A stretch of 64,000 bases of DNA from the NCBI RefSeq assembly GCF_008642235.1, contig NZ_SJEV01000001.1, positions 186,001 to 250,000 on the forward strand, given 5' to 3'. The notes under the pieces are model-generated. The model ran no database searches and was not told the DNA's origin. It saw nothing but the letters and a program-made list of their open reading frames with translations. This document shows positions 24,387-33,082 of this stretch, piece after piece. Positions within the stretch are counted from its first letter, which is position 1. Each line of letters starts with the position of its first letter. This stretch comes from Planctomonas psychrotolerans. Lineage in GTDB: Bacteria; Actinomycetota; Actinomycetes; Actinomycetales; Microbacteriaceae. The position numbers and the translations under genes were made by a program.

Positions 24387-25751
24387 TCACTGGCGCGCGG
24401 CGGCGCTGTTGCGGTAGACGGCGCCCGGGTGCTCGGCGGCGAGGTGCGGCGAGCCCGTGCCCAGCAGGCGTTCGCGCAGGGTCATCGCGGGTTGGTCCGT
24501 CTGCACGAGCCCCCGGGCGCGCAGCTCGGGCATGACCAGATCGATGAAGCTGTCGAACGTACCGGTGTGGTCGGGCTGCACGAGGAAGCCATCCGCACCG
24601 GTTGCGGCCATCGCCACCTCGGCCTGATCGACCACCTGCTCGGCGGTGCCGATGAACGGCGCGCCCATGACGCTGTTGCGCTGGAACTCCTCGAGGATCT
24701 GCCGCACGGTCGGGGCGTTCGGCCCCAGGAAGCGTTCCACGTTGGTACGCCCCGTCTGGGTCAGGGCCGCGCTCGGGTCGAGCGGCTTGTCGGGATCCAT
24801 CACCGACAGGTCCAACCCGGTGAAGAAGGCGTAGGAGGCGGCCGCGTCGTCCAGCGTCCTCGTCGCCGTCGCACGCTCGCGGATGGCCCGGGCCTCGGCC
24901 TCGGTCTCCGCCACGACGAAGGTGCCCGCCATCAAGAACTTGATGGATGCGGGGTCCCGGCCGTACTGCTCGGCGCGCCGACGCGTGTCTGCGATCTGCG
25001 CCGCGAGGGCGGGGACCTCGGCGGCGAGGAACACGGCCTCGGCGTACTTCGCGGCGAGGTCGCGGCCGGGGGCCGACGCGCCGGCCTGGAAGAGCACGGG
25101 CGTGCGCTGCGGGCCGGGCGGCACCGTGAGCACCCCGTCCGAAGAGAAGTGCGGGCCCCGGTGCACGATCTCGCGCACCTTGTCGGGGTCGGCGTAGATG
25201 CCGGCCTCACGGTCGACGACGAGGGCGCCCTCGTCCCAGCATCCCTCCCACAGCTTGAGGGACAGGTCCACGTGGTCGGCGGCGATCTCGTAGCGCTTGT
25301 CGTGCTCGGTGAGCTCGGAGCCGAACAGGCGGGCGGAGGCGTTCTGTCCCGCCCCGGTCACCACGTTCCAGCCGATCCGGCCGTTGGTCATGTGGTCGAG
25401 CGTGGCCATCTTGCGGGCGACCATCGGCGGCTTCTCCACCGTGGTCGACAGCGTGGTGACGAGCCCGAGCTTCTCCGTCACGGCGGCGAGGGCCGGCAGG
25501 ATCGCCATCGGGTCGCCTTTCGGGAACTGCACCCCGCTGCGCACCGCCGTCGCTGGCAGGCCGCCGTTGACCACCGGATAGCCGTAGTCGTCGGCGAAGA
25601 AGAGGAAGTCGACCCCCGCCTCCTCGCAGCGTCGCGCCATGGTCAGCCAGTGGCCGAGGTCGAGGAAGTCAGTGGCCGTGTTCTCGGCCAGCTTCCACGT
25701 TCCCATGAGGCCTGCGCACTGGAACATTCCGATCTTCCACGCCGTTGTCAC
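24387..25751 (-). CDS. NtaA/SnaA/DszA-family FMN-dependent monooxygenase (second of three)
   Basis: A 454-aa paralogue of the preceding gene, with LDHMTNGRIGWNVVTGAGQ and VLFQAGASAPGRDLAAKYAE. The GTG at 25751 (VTTAWKIGMFQ) is chosen over an ATG at 25778 because GGAGG sits 9 nt before it and inside the longer version. The operator-like palindrome at 25779-25794 lies only 28 bp upstream. First gene of a two-monooxygenase operon. The paralogues are clearly diverged, so they may act on different intermediates rather than be redundant. Confidence 0.92.
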   Translation of the reverse strand: MTTAWKIGMFQCAGLMGTWKLAENTATDFLDLGHWLTMARRCEEAGVDFLFFADDYGYPVVNGGLPATAVRSGVQFPKGDPMAILPALAAVTEKLGLVTTLSTTVEKPPMVARKMATLDHMTNGRIGWNVVTGAGQNASARLFGSELTEHDKRYEIAADHVDLSLKLWEGCWDEGALVVDREAGIYADPDKVREIVHRGPHFSSDGVLTVPPGPQRTPVLFQAGASAPGRDLAAKYAEAVFLAAEVPALAAQIADTRRRAEQYGRDPASIKFLMAGTFVVAETEAEARAIRERATATRTLDDAAASYAFFTGLDLSVMDPDKPLDPSAALTQTGRTNVERFLGPNAPTVRQILEEFQRNSVMGAPFIGTAEQVVDQAEVAMAATGADGFLVQPDHTGTFDSFIDLVMPELRARGLVQTDQPAMTLRERLLGTGSPHLAAEHPGAVYRNSAAARQ

Positions 25752-25778
25752 GTCGCATACCTCCACTTTCCGCAGCAT

Positions 25779-25829
25779 TGAACCGAACAGTTCACAGGCT
25801 AGGAGTCCGCTATTTCGACCGTGTTACGG
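25779..25829 (-). promoter_or_regulatory. Shared promoter/operator block, copy 1
   Basis: On the plus strand TGAACCGAACAGTTCA (25779-25794) is a palindrome with 5-bp arms. A block with TAGGAG, TATTTCGACC and GTGTTACGG follows (to 25829). The same series in the same order occurs at 32726-32779, upstream of the ABC importer operon and in the same orientation relative to the gene. It probably contains the promoter and a repressor site; the TetR gene at 25866 is immediately adjacent. Confidence 0.7.
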
Positions 25830-25865
25830 CGGCGAGACGTTTGCGGGAGCGCGGGTCAGCGCGGG

Positions 25866-26492
25866 TCAGCGCGGGGCGAGCTCGGCGGCGCTCCGGCGCG
25901 ACGCCGCGTCCGGCGGGGTCAGCTCAGCCAGTAGCGCCCGGATGCCGGCCGCGTGAGCCGCGTCCAGCTGGTCGGCCGCCACTCCCGTGAGCAGGAGGAA
26001 CTGCAGGCCGCGCCACAGGGCGATGATCTGCGTGGCCGCAATCACACTGTCCGCGTCGCTGTATCCAGCGCGGACGAAGACGGCCCGGGTGAGCCCGACC
26101 CATTGGCGACCGGCGCGCTCGATGAAGGTCGTCCACTGCTCGGCGTCGCGCATCGCGATGCCGAAGCGCTGGAAGTACAGCCGCAGGAAGGAATGGTTCT
26201 CGGGGGCGGACAGGTCGTCCCACGCCTCGAGGAGGCCCTCCTCGAGGTCCCCCGCACGCTCGAGTCTCGCGAACATGTCGCGCAGCTTGGGGAACCGCTC
26301 GAAGGCCAGCACCGACGCCTCGTCGAGGAGGTCCTCCTTCGACCCGAAGTAGTAGAGGAGCATCCGGTTGTTCGAGCCGATGCCGCGCGCGACGGCGCTG
26401 AGACTCAGGTCGATGACGCCCTCACGGAGAATCAGGTCGACGACGAGGCCGAGCAGACGCTCGCGCTCCGAGGTGCCATCCACGACGCCCAT
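25866..26492 (-). CDS. TetR-family regulator of the monooxygenase/importer cluster
   Basis: A 208-aa regulator. The HTH region is LGLVVDLILREGVIDLSLSAVARGIGSNNRMLLYYFGSKED in outline, written here as LSLSAVARGIG plus LLYYFGSKEDLL. A ligand domain follows. The ATG at 26492 is the start nearest the HTH; no strong ribosome site is seen. It lies between two catabolic gene groups on the same strand, 72 nt upstream of the palindrome at 25779-25794. It is the best candidate to bind that site and its twin at 32726 (inference). Confidence 0.88.
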   Translation of the reverse strand: MGVVDGTSERERLLGLVVDLILREGVIDLSLSAVARGIGSNNRMLLYYFGSKEDLLDEASVLAFERFPKLRDMFARLERAGDLEEGLLEAWDDLSAPENHSFLRLYFQRFGIAMRDAEQWTTFIERAGRQWVGLTRAVFVRAGYSDADSVIAATQIIALWRGLQFLLLTGVAADQLDAAHAAGIRALLAELTPPDAASRRSAAELAPR

Positions 26493-26538
26493 ACTATGAG
26501 CCCGAGGGCAGCGGGACGGCGCATGCCCCGCGGTTCCC

Positions 26539-27945
26539 TCAGACCGGCATGGATACGAGGGCCGGCAGCGCGGGGTGGGCGTCGCCGAGCCGGTCGTGAC
26601 CCGGCTGCTCGGTGATCCGCGCGCGCAGGCTGCAACCTGCCTCGCCGTCACGCAACCGGCCGCGTTCCCGGAGAATCGGCATCACCAGCCGACCGAAGTC
26701 CTCGAGATCGACCGGCTCGAAGACGGGCTCGATGAGAAAGCCGTCGAGGTCCGTCTCGGCCGCGAGCCGTTCAATGGCGTCGGCGATCTGGATCGGGTCC
26801 CCGACGATGCGGAACCCCCGGGTGCCCAGCCCGCGGAGCTGGTCGAGGATCTCGCGCACCGTCGGCGCGTCGTCGTCGAGGAAGCGCTCGATGTTGCTTG
26901 TTCCCATCTGCCCGACCGGGCCGCCCGCGTCGAGCACCTGGTGCAGCGTGCGGTCGGGGTCGAGCGCCAGCAGGTCGATGCCGGTGTTGCCGGCGTACAG
27001 GGATGCCACGATCTCGTCGGTCTGCATGGCGTCGAACTCGGCCGCCAGCTCGACCGCCCGCTGCTCCGTCTCAGCGAGGAACACGGTGAGCCCGGCCATC
27101 GTCGTGATCGAGTCCGCGTCCCGTCCCGCCTCCGCGGCGAGACGACGGATGTCGGTGACCGCCGCCGCCGTTCGGGCGGGCGTGGTGGCCTGCACGAAGA
27201 CGCATTCGGCATGCTCCGCAGCGAAGGCCCGTCCCGTGGGCGATGTGCCGGCCTGAAAGAGCACCGGTGTGCGCTGCGGAGACGGGGGCGCGCCGTAATA
27301 GCCGCGCGACCGGTAGTGCTTGCCGTCGTAGACGATGCGGTGGATGCCGTCACGGCGGGCGAACACGCCGCTGGCGCGATCGACGACGAGCGCGTCGTCG
27401 TCCCACGCCGTCTCCCAGTACCGGGCGGCCAGCTCCACGTACTCGGCGGCCATCTCGTACCGCGTGTCGTGCGGCACCATCCGCTCGTGGCCGAACACCT
27501 CGGCGACGGCGTTCTGCGACGCCCCGGTGACGATGTTCCAGCCGATTCTGCCGCCGGTGAGGTGATCGAGCGTGGAGAAGCGACGCGCCAACTGCACGGG
27601 ATGGTCGAGTCCGGTCGACTGGGTGACCACGAATCCGAGGGTGTCGGTGTGCTGCGCGAGCACCGGGATGAGGTAGTCGGGATCGAGCCCGGAGAAGTTG
27701 ATGCCGTGCCGGACGGCCACCTCCGACAGGTCCCCGTCCACGATCGGATAGCCGTAGCCGCCCGCGAAGAACAGGAAGTCGAAGCCGGCCCGCTCCAGGG
27801 TCTGCGCGATGGAGATCCAGTAGTCGGTGTTCAGGTAGTTGGCGCTCTCGCTCCGCGGGTGCGCCCAGCTGTAGGTTCCCCCCACCTGCGGCCCCATCAC
27901 CTCGAACACGCCGAAGTGCAGCGCCTTGTCTGCGCTCCGGTTCAC
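26539..27945 (-). CDS. NtaA/SnaA/DszA-family FMN-dependent monooxygenase (third of three)
   Basis: A 468-aa luciferase-superfamily monooxygenase, more diverged from the other two. It has FLFFAGGYGYPIVDG, LDHLTGGRIGWNIVTGASQ and PVLFQAGTSPTGRAFAAEHAE. The GTG start overlaps the stop of the deaminase gene (GTGA), so translation of deaminase and monooxygenase is coupled. That coupling argues for consecutive steps: deamination of a substrate, then flavin-dependent oxidation or ring opening. Confidence 0.92.
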   Translation of the reverse strand: MNRSADKALHFGVFEVMGPQVGGTYSWAHPRSESANYLNTDYWISIAQTLERAGFDFLFFAGGYGYPIVDGDLSEVAVRHGINFSGLDPDYLIPVLAQHTDTLGFVVTQSTGLDHPVQLARRFSTLDHLTGGRIGWNIVTGASQNAVAEVFGHERMVPHDTRYEMAAEYVELAARYWETAWDDDALVVDRASGVFARRDGIHRIVYDGKHYRSRGYYGAPPSPQRTPVLFQAGTSPTGRAFAAEHAECVFVQATTPARTAAAVTDIRRLAAEAGRDADSITTMAGLTVFLAETEQRAVELAAEFDAMQTDEIVASLYAGNTGIDLLALDPDRTLHQVLDAGGPVGQMGTSNIERFLDDDAPTVREILDQLRGLGTRGFRIVGDPIQIADAIERLAAETDLDGFLIEPVFEPVDLEDFGRLVMPILRERGRLRDGEAGCSLRARITEQPGHDRLGDAHPALPALVSMPV

Positions 27946-29009
27946 GCGTGCGCTCCCGCCGGTGCGGTGCCAACACCGGACACGGGGTCCGCGCTCAGCC
28001 AGGTGTCGATGCGCGCCTTCACGTCGGCCTTCACCTCGGCCGGGGCCAGTGTGGTTTCGATCGAGGTCCAGGCGCATGCGGCGAGCTGCTCGTCGGTGAG
28101 ACCGATGCTGGTGCGGCACAGCTCGTACTCGGCGAGGATGTCCGGGCCGAAGAGGATCGGGTCGTCGGCGTTGATCGAGCAGCGCACGCCCGCCTCCAGC
28201 AGGTGCGGCATTGGGTGCTCCTCGATCTTCTCCACGACGTCGAGCATCACGTTCGAGGTCGGGCACACGTCGAGGGGCAGGCCGCGTTCGGCCAGCTCGG
28301 CCACCAGCTCGGGGTCCTCGATGGCACGCACGCCGTGCAGGATGCGGTCCGCCTTCAGCACGTCGATGGCCTCGCGCACCGACTCGGGGCCAACCAGCTC
28401 ACCAGCGTGCGGGGTGGACTGCAGTCCCGCCGCCTTCGCGATCGCGAAGGGTTCGGCGAAATCGGCGCAGGGGTAGCCGCGCTCGTCCGCCGCGAGGCCG
28501 AGAGAGACGACGCCGTCACCGGCGAAGCGCGCGGCGACCTCGGCGATCTGCACGGCGATTTCCAATCCGGCCGTGCGGTCGATGGTCGGCATGAGGCCGA
28601 ACGCGACCCCGTGCGTGACCGACGCCGACCGGGCGAGGTCGATGAGCTCCCGCATCGCGCCGTCGAAGGAGCCGTACTGCTCCGCGTAGAAGCGGGGGCT
28701 GACACTCAGTTCGAGATACGCGACGCCCTCCGCGGCCTGGTCCTCGAATATCTGATCCATCAGGATCCCGAGGTGTTCGGGGTGGCGCAGCGCGTCCAGC
28801 AGCGTCTTGTAGGTGGCGCTGAAGGCGGTGAAGCCCTTGAAGCCGGATGTCTTCACCGGCTCGATGCCCAGCACGTCCGAGAGCGAGATCAGGGTCGCCG
28901 GGCGCATCGCGGCTTCCATGTGCAGGTGCAGGTGACCCTTCGGGAGGGCCTGAAGGTCGCGGGCGGGCATGGTGCTGCGGAGCGTGGGTTCGGTGTCGGT
29001 GAGGGTCAT
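27942..29009 (-). CDS. Adenosine/adenine deaminase-family hydrolase
   Basis: A 355-aa metal-dependent amidohydrolase of the adenosine deaminase family. All expected active-site motifs are visible: HLHLHME (zinc ligands His28, His30), HAGE (catalytic Glu), LHGVRAIED (His), CPTSN and NADDP (zinc Asp). HLHMEAAMRP differs from the HLHLDG/EG pattern of classical adenosine deaminases, so the substrate may not be adenosine. AAGGAGA precedes the ATG. It is embedded between an ABC binding protein and a monooxygenase rather than purine-salvage genes, which supports deamination of an imported amino-heterocycle (inference). Confidence 0.85.
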   Translation of the reverse strand: MTLTDTEPTLRSTMPARDLQALPKGHLHLHMEAAMRPATLISLSDVLGIEPVKTSGFKGFTAFSATYKTLLDALRHPEHLGILMDQIFEDQAAEGVAYLELSVSPRFYAEQYGSFDGAMRELIDLARSASVTHGVAFGLMPTIDRTAGLEIAVQIAEVAARFAGDGVVSLGLAADERGYPCADFAEPFAIAKAAGLQSTPHAGELVGPESVREAIDVLKADRILHGVRAIEDPELVAELAERGLPLDVCPTSNVMLDVVEKIEEHPMPHLLEAGVRCSINADDPILFGPDILAEYELCRTSIGLTDEQLAACAWTSIETTLAPAEVKADVKARIDTWLSADPVSGVGTAPAGAHA

Positions 29010-29098
29010 GGGGTTCTCCTTGATGGGTGTCGGGACTTGTCGCTGCGAGCGGGCGGGGACAGTGGGGACCGGAGCGAGCGCTGCCGGTCCCCGCCGCG

Positions 29099-30172
29099 TC
29101 ACTCCTCGAGGCTGGCGTAGGCCGCTTCGAGGTAGCTCATGTCGATGAAGTCCTCCGGTGCGGGCAGGTCGGTGTAACCGGCAGCCTCGAGGCCGGGGTA
29201 CATCACGTCGCGCATGGTCTCGGGGTCCATCCAGAAGAGCGGGTCGCCGTACTCCCCGACGACGAGCTCCTGCTGCAGCTCGTTCTCGCGGGTCTGCTGC
29301 GTGAGGTCGAGGCCGAGGTCGGCACCGAACTCAGTGACGGAGAGTTCCGCGCCCACCGACGGGTCCTCGCCGTTCTCCTGCCACCCGCGGATCGAGGCCC
29401 GCATGAAGGCTTCCATGTCGTCGCCGTTGTCGCTGATGTACGCCGAGTCGCCGTAGACGATGTTGCCGTAGAGCGGCATGCCGAGGTCGGCGTACAGGGT
29501 CACCACGTAGTCGTCGGGGGCCAGCCCGTACTGCTCCTCGAGCATGATCGGCTGGTTGGTGGCGTAGGCGGTGTAGGCCTTGCCCTGGCCCTCGACGAGC
29601 GGGGCGATGTCGAAGCCGACCGGGATGAACTCGTAGTCCGGCTCGAGGCCGGCGATGGTGAACGCCGCGTCGTAATTGATCTGGGTGCCCTCCTGCCCGA
29701 GCACCGTCGCCCCGACGAGGTCCTCGGCGCTGCGCACGGGATCGTCGGCGAGGGAGACCAGCGCCCCTGGGCTCTCCTGGAAGAGCGCGCCGATGGCCGT
29801 CCAGTCGTTACCGGCGGCGAAGGTCTGCAGCCACTGCTGGGTGCTCGGCACGATACCGAGGTCGGCATCGCCCGCGGCCACGGTGGCCATGGTGCTGGGC
29901 GCGTTCGGCCCACCACCGATCCACTCGATGTCGAGCCCCTCCTCCTCGTAGTAGCCGTTCTGATCGGCGATCCAGAAGCCTCCCCACTCGACGTTCTTGA
30001 TCCAGCCGAGCGAAACCCGGATGGTGGTGAGCTCCTCCCCATCCTCGGTCGTGGCGGTCGCACCGCCGGCGGCGCACCCGGATAGGGCAAGGGCGGTGAC
30101 GAGGGCCAGCCCGGCGGTTGTGGCGGCGCGGTGGCGGTGGGGCGAGGTGCGGTTCGCACGGTTCGGAAACAC
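29099..30172 (-). CDS. NMT1/THI5-type ABC substrate-binding lipoprotein
   Basis: A 357-aa lipoprotein. A basic N-terminus and hydrophobic segment end in a lipobox (ALSGC), anchoring it outside the membrane. The mature part starts TIRVSLGWIKNVEWGGFWIA and has GYYEEEGLDIEWIGGG, the NMT1/THI5-like pattern shared by binding proteins for pyrimidine precursors, sulfonates, nitrate-type and riboflavin-like ligands. The start is GTG with AGGAG 5 nt upstream. It follows the two permeases by 147 nt in the same operon. Confidence 0.9.
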   Translation of the reverse strand: MFPNRANRTSPHRHRAATTAGLALVTALALSGCAAGGATATTEDGEELTTIRVSLGWIKNVEWGGFWIADQNGYYEEEGLDIEWIGGGPNAPSTMATVAAGDADLGIVPSTQQWLQTFAAGNDWTAIGALFQESPGALVSLADDPVRSAEDLVGATVLGQEGTQINYDAAFTIAGLEPDYEFIPVGFDIAPLVEGQGKAYTAYATNQPIMLEEQYGLAPDDYVVTLYADLGMPLYGNIVYGDSAYISDNGDDMEAFMRASIRGWQENGEDPSVGAELSVTEFGADLGLDLTQQTRENELQQELVVGEYGDPLFWMDPETMRDVMYPGLEAAGYTDLPAPEDFIDMSYLEAAYASLEE

Positions 30173-30319
30173 GGTTCTCCTAGAGGTGGTCGGGACGGGT
30201 TACGGGGTAGGTGATCGGGGCGCGGTGGTGGACATCGGAGCGCGGCCGAGGGGATCAGGAGCGGTCCCGCCGAGTCGGGACCGCGGAAGGGACGAGAGTC
30301 GGATGAAGATCCGGAGACG

Positions 30320-31075
30320 TCAGGTGAGACGGGCGTCGACGCGGCGCTCGGCGACCTGCGCGCCGACGAAGACCAGCACCGACACGACCGTCGCCACCAC
30401 AGCGGTCCCCCACGCGCGCTCCATGTCCATGTAGCTGCGCGACTCCGAGAACAGAGCACCGAGGCCATTGGTGCCCATCAGGAACTCGGCAAGCATGGCG
30501 GCGAGCACAGCGCTCGGCGCGGTGATGCGCACCGACACCATCAGATTCGGCAGGGCGTAGAGCACACCGAGGCGCCCGAGAACCTGCGCCTTGTTCGCGC
30601 CGAGCACGCTGAAGAGGTCTCGTCCGGCCTCCGGAATCGCCGCGAGCCCGGAGAGGGTGAAGACGAAGGCGGGGAAGAAGCAGATCAGCGTCGTCGAGGC
30701 CAGCACCGCGGGGTCGCCGTACCCGACGATACGGGCGATGATCGGGATCAGCGCCGTGATCGGGACGGACCGGATGATGAGGGCGGTGGGCGTCACGATC
30801 CCGGAGAGAGCGGCGGACCACCAGACGAGGATGGCGCCGACGAAGCCGATGAGAGTGCCCCCGATGAGCCCGCCGAGAGCCATCCCCAGCGTGTAGCTGA
30901 TCGAGGGGACGTAGTCCGCGAAGCCGGCGAGCACGTCCTGGATGACAAACCAGGGTCGCGGCGCGACGGTGGAGGTGTAGCCGTTGACCAGCACCCACAC
31001 GTCCCAGCAGATGAGCAAGAAAGCGACGGGCCAGAGGTGCACGAGGTTCACGCCCGCGGAGCGAAGGCGGCTCAT
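30320..31075 (-). CDS. ABC transporter permease (SsuC/TauC/ThiX type)
   Basis: A 251-aa inner-membrane permease with six predicted membrane segments. The ATPase-docking loop lies in FTLSGLAAIPEAGRDLFSVLG, followed by LPNLMVSVRITAPSAVLAAM, typical of the taurine/sulfonate-type permease family. The ATG overlaps the stop of the upstream permease (ATGA). Forms a heterodimeric channel with it. Confidence 0.9.
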   Translation of the reverse strand: MSRLRSAGVNLVHLWPVAFLLICWDVWVLVNGYTSTVAPRPWFVIQDVLAGFADYVPSISYTLGMALGGLIGGTLIGFVGAILVWWSAALSGIVTPTALIIRSVPITALIPIIARIVGYGDPAVLASTTLICFFPAFVFTLSGLAAIPEAGRDLFSVLGANKAQVLGRLGVLYALPNLMVSVRITAPSAVLAAMLAEFLMGTNGLGALFSESRSYMDMERAWGTAVVATVVSVLVFVGAQVAERRVDARLT

Positions 31076-31830
31076 GTGAATCTCCTCATCGCGATCCGCT
31101 GCAGCTGTACGAAGATCAGGTAGGCGAGGAGCGACATGGCGGTCGCCGCCAGCGCAGCGGCCCACAGCAGGGACATCTGGTAGTTCTGCATGGCGCTGAC
31201 GATGACGAGGCCGAGGCCCATCGGGGCGCCGAACCACTCCCCGATCGTCGCCCCCAGCACCGCGGCGGGCGCGCCGAGGGCGAGCCCGTCGAAGAAGGCG
31301 GGGACGGCCCGGGGAAGCTCGAGTCGCACGAGGCGTCGCGCCCGGTTGGAGCCGAACACGGTGAAGAGGTCATGCTGGGCCGAACCGGTGTTCGCGAAGC
31401 CTGACGCCATCGTCACGAACATGACGAAACCGACGCTCAGCGCGGCGATGACGGCCGGTGCATCCTCACGCCCCACCGTGGTGATGAGGAGCGGCGCGAG
31501 CGCGATCGTGGGCACCGCGTGCAGGATGGCGGCGAAGCGGTCGAGACCCGGGCGGAACATCGGCACCACGAGCGCGAGCGCCGCTCCGAGCACGGCTACG
31601 GCAGAACCGAGCGCGAAGCCCTGGGCTGCGGAGGTGAAGGTGACCAGTGAGTTGCGGACCAGCAGGCCGGCTCCGGTGGGCGTGAGGACATAGGACAGCA
31701 CGTCGGCGAGGGGCGGCCAGGCGCGACCTGCGAGTTCGAAGGTGCCGATGAGCTGCGTGAGAACGATGAGCAGCGCGCCGCCCGCGATCGCGTAGGCGAC
31801 CTTCACCGAGGTGCGGGGGGCGGTGTTCAT
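31072..31830 (-). CDS. ABC transporter permease (second subunit)
   Basis: A 252-aa permease paralogous to the one downstream. LFTVFGSNRARRLVRLELPRA is the ATPase-contact loop, and DGLALGAPAAVLGATIGEWF follows it. It overlaps the genes on both sides by 4 nt, so ATPase and both permeases are translated as one coupled unit. Two distinct permeases are more typical of NMT1/ThiXYZ-type importers than of SsuABC, which uses one. Confidence 0.9.
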   Translation of the reverse strand: MNTAPRTSVKVAYAIAGGALLIVLTQLIGTFELAGRAWPPLADVLSYVLTPTGAGLLVRNSLVTFTSAAQGFALGSAVAVLGAALALVVPMFRPGLDRFAAILHAVPTIALAPLLITTVGREDAPAVIAALSVGFVMFVTMASGFANTGSAQHDLFTVFGSNRARRLVRLELPRAVPAFFDGLALGAPAAVLGATIGEWFGAPMGLGLVIVSAMQNYQMSLLWAAALAATAMSLLAYLIFVQLQRIAMRRFT

Positions 31831-32657
31831 GCTGCCGCGCCGTCGGAGGCGTCGAGCAGGCAGGTGAGCTCGTCGACGAGCGCGTGGAACTCGCTCGACC
31901 GGGTGATCTCGGCGTCGCGCGGCCGCGGGAAGTCGACCGTCTTCACCGTGCGCACGTGCCCGGGTCGCCCGGTCATCACGATGACGCGGTCGGCGAGGAT
32001 GAGCGCCTCGTCCACGTCGTGGGTCACGAGGATGGTGGTGATCTTCTCCTCACCCCAGATGCGGGCGAGTTCCGCGTTCATCCGGCGCCGGGTGACCGCA
32101 TCGAGCGCTCCGAACGGCTCGTCGAGTAGCAGCAGGTCGGGACTCAGCGCGAGCGCCCGGGCGATCGACACCCGCTGGCGCATACCGCCGGAGAGCTGCT
32201 TGGGGCGCGCCTTCTCGAATCCGGTGAGTCCGACAAGGTCGATGAGCCCGTCCACTCGGGCATCGTCGACCGGACGACCGGCGACCTTGAATGGCAGCGC
32301 GATGTTCGAGCGCACGGATGCCCACGGCAGGAGCGCGTGCTCCTGGAACGCCACACCGAGACGGTGCTGCCGCGCCAGCTGGCGCGGTTCGGCACCGAAG
32401 ATCTCGACGCGGCCGTTGGTCGGCTCGTCGAGCCCGGCGGCGAGACGCAGCACGGTTGACTTGCCGCATCCCGACGGTCCGATGATCGCCACGAACTCGC
32501 CCTCGGCTATCTCCAGGTCGACCTCGGCCAAGGCCTGCAGCTTCTTGCCCCGCCCGAGGGTGAAGATCTTGTCGGCTCCGATCACCGACACAGCCGTCCG
32601 GGTGGCCGGTTCCGTGGGGTCTGCCGCGATGGCGGGAAGTGTGGCAATAGTGGACAT
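31827..32657 (-). CDS. ABC transporter ATP-binding protein
   Basis: A 276-aa cytoplasmic ATPase of the nitrate/sulfonate/taurine subfamily. Walker A GPSGCGKST, Q-loop FQEHALLPW, signature LSGGMRQRVSIARAL, Walker B LLLLDEPFGALD and switch VTHDVDEAL are all intact. The ATG at 32657 has GGAG 8 nt upstream. An N-terminal tail of about 30 residues precedes the domain. First gene of the seven-gene importer-deaminase-monooxygenase-regulator run. Confidence 0.93.
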   Translation of the reverse strand: MSTIATLPAIAADPTEPATRTAVSVIGADKIFTLGRGKKLQALAEVDLEIAEGEFVAIIGPSGCGKSTVLRLAAGLDEPTNGRVEIFGAEPRQLARQHRLGVAFQEHALLPWASVRSNIALPFKVAGRPVDDARVDGLIDLVGLTGFEKARPKQLSGGMRQRVSIARALALSPDLLLLDEPFGALDAVTRRRMNAELARIWGEEKITTILVTHDVDEALILADRVIVMTGRPGHVRTVKTVDFPRPRDAEITRSSEFHALVDELTCLLDASDGAAA

Positions 32658-33082
32658 CGGGAGACTCCATTCCGTGAGAACGATCCCCTGGTCGACGTGC
32701 GGCAAGCCTGCCGCTCCAGACCGAGTGAATCGATTAGTTCAACGTTAGGAACGTCCTGTTTCGGTCGCGTGACACGGGCATACGCGTCGTGTTACGTTCC
32801 GCGCCGGCACGCCGTCGACCCGGCCCGCCCGATCCGTCGATCCCCGCGTCAGCCGTGCTCAACGCGAGTTGATGCACGGCGGCTGAATTCCCCACGAAGA
32901 GAAAGTGACGCTCCGTCAACGTCCCGTCACCACCGGATCGGGAGCGACTCACCCACCCTCGCTGTTCACACTGCCGTCGCTCAGGGGCACCCCGTCGTTC
33001 GATCGGGCTTGTCACCCTTTCGGGGGCACCGGGCGGGCATCCGCCCGGGCAGGGGTAAGCACCAACAACGAAAGAGGAAGTA
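32658..33082. promoter_or_regulatory. Divergent region between importer operon and alkaline phosphatase
   Basis: 425 bp without a gene. The left part holds the conserved regulatory block at 32726-32779. GTGACACG (32769-32776) and CGTGTTAC (32788-32795) form an inverted repeat with one mismatch. The right part carries the phosphatase leader, ending in AAGAGGAAGTA before its ATG. I looked for tandem PhoP-type GTTCACC repeats and found no convincing pair. Confidence 0.55.
32726..32779 (-). promoter_or_regulatory. Shared promoter/operator block, copy 2
   Basis: TGAATCGATTAGTTCA (32726-32741) is identical to the copy at 25779 at 13 of 16 positions. It is followed by TTAGGAACGTCC, TGTTTCGGTC and GCGTGACACGGG, matching the order TAGGAG, TATTTCGACC, GTGTTACGG there. 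It lies 68 bp upstream of the ATPase start. The matching blocks imply common control of the importer and the monooxygenase operon. Confidence 0.7.

Noticed and set aside
24189-25781. 530-codon rightward frame across the second monooxygenase gene
   Set aside because: Mirror of a gene with full luciferase-superfamily motifs; composition typical of an antisense frame.
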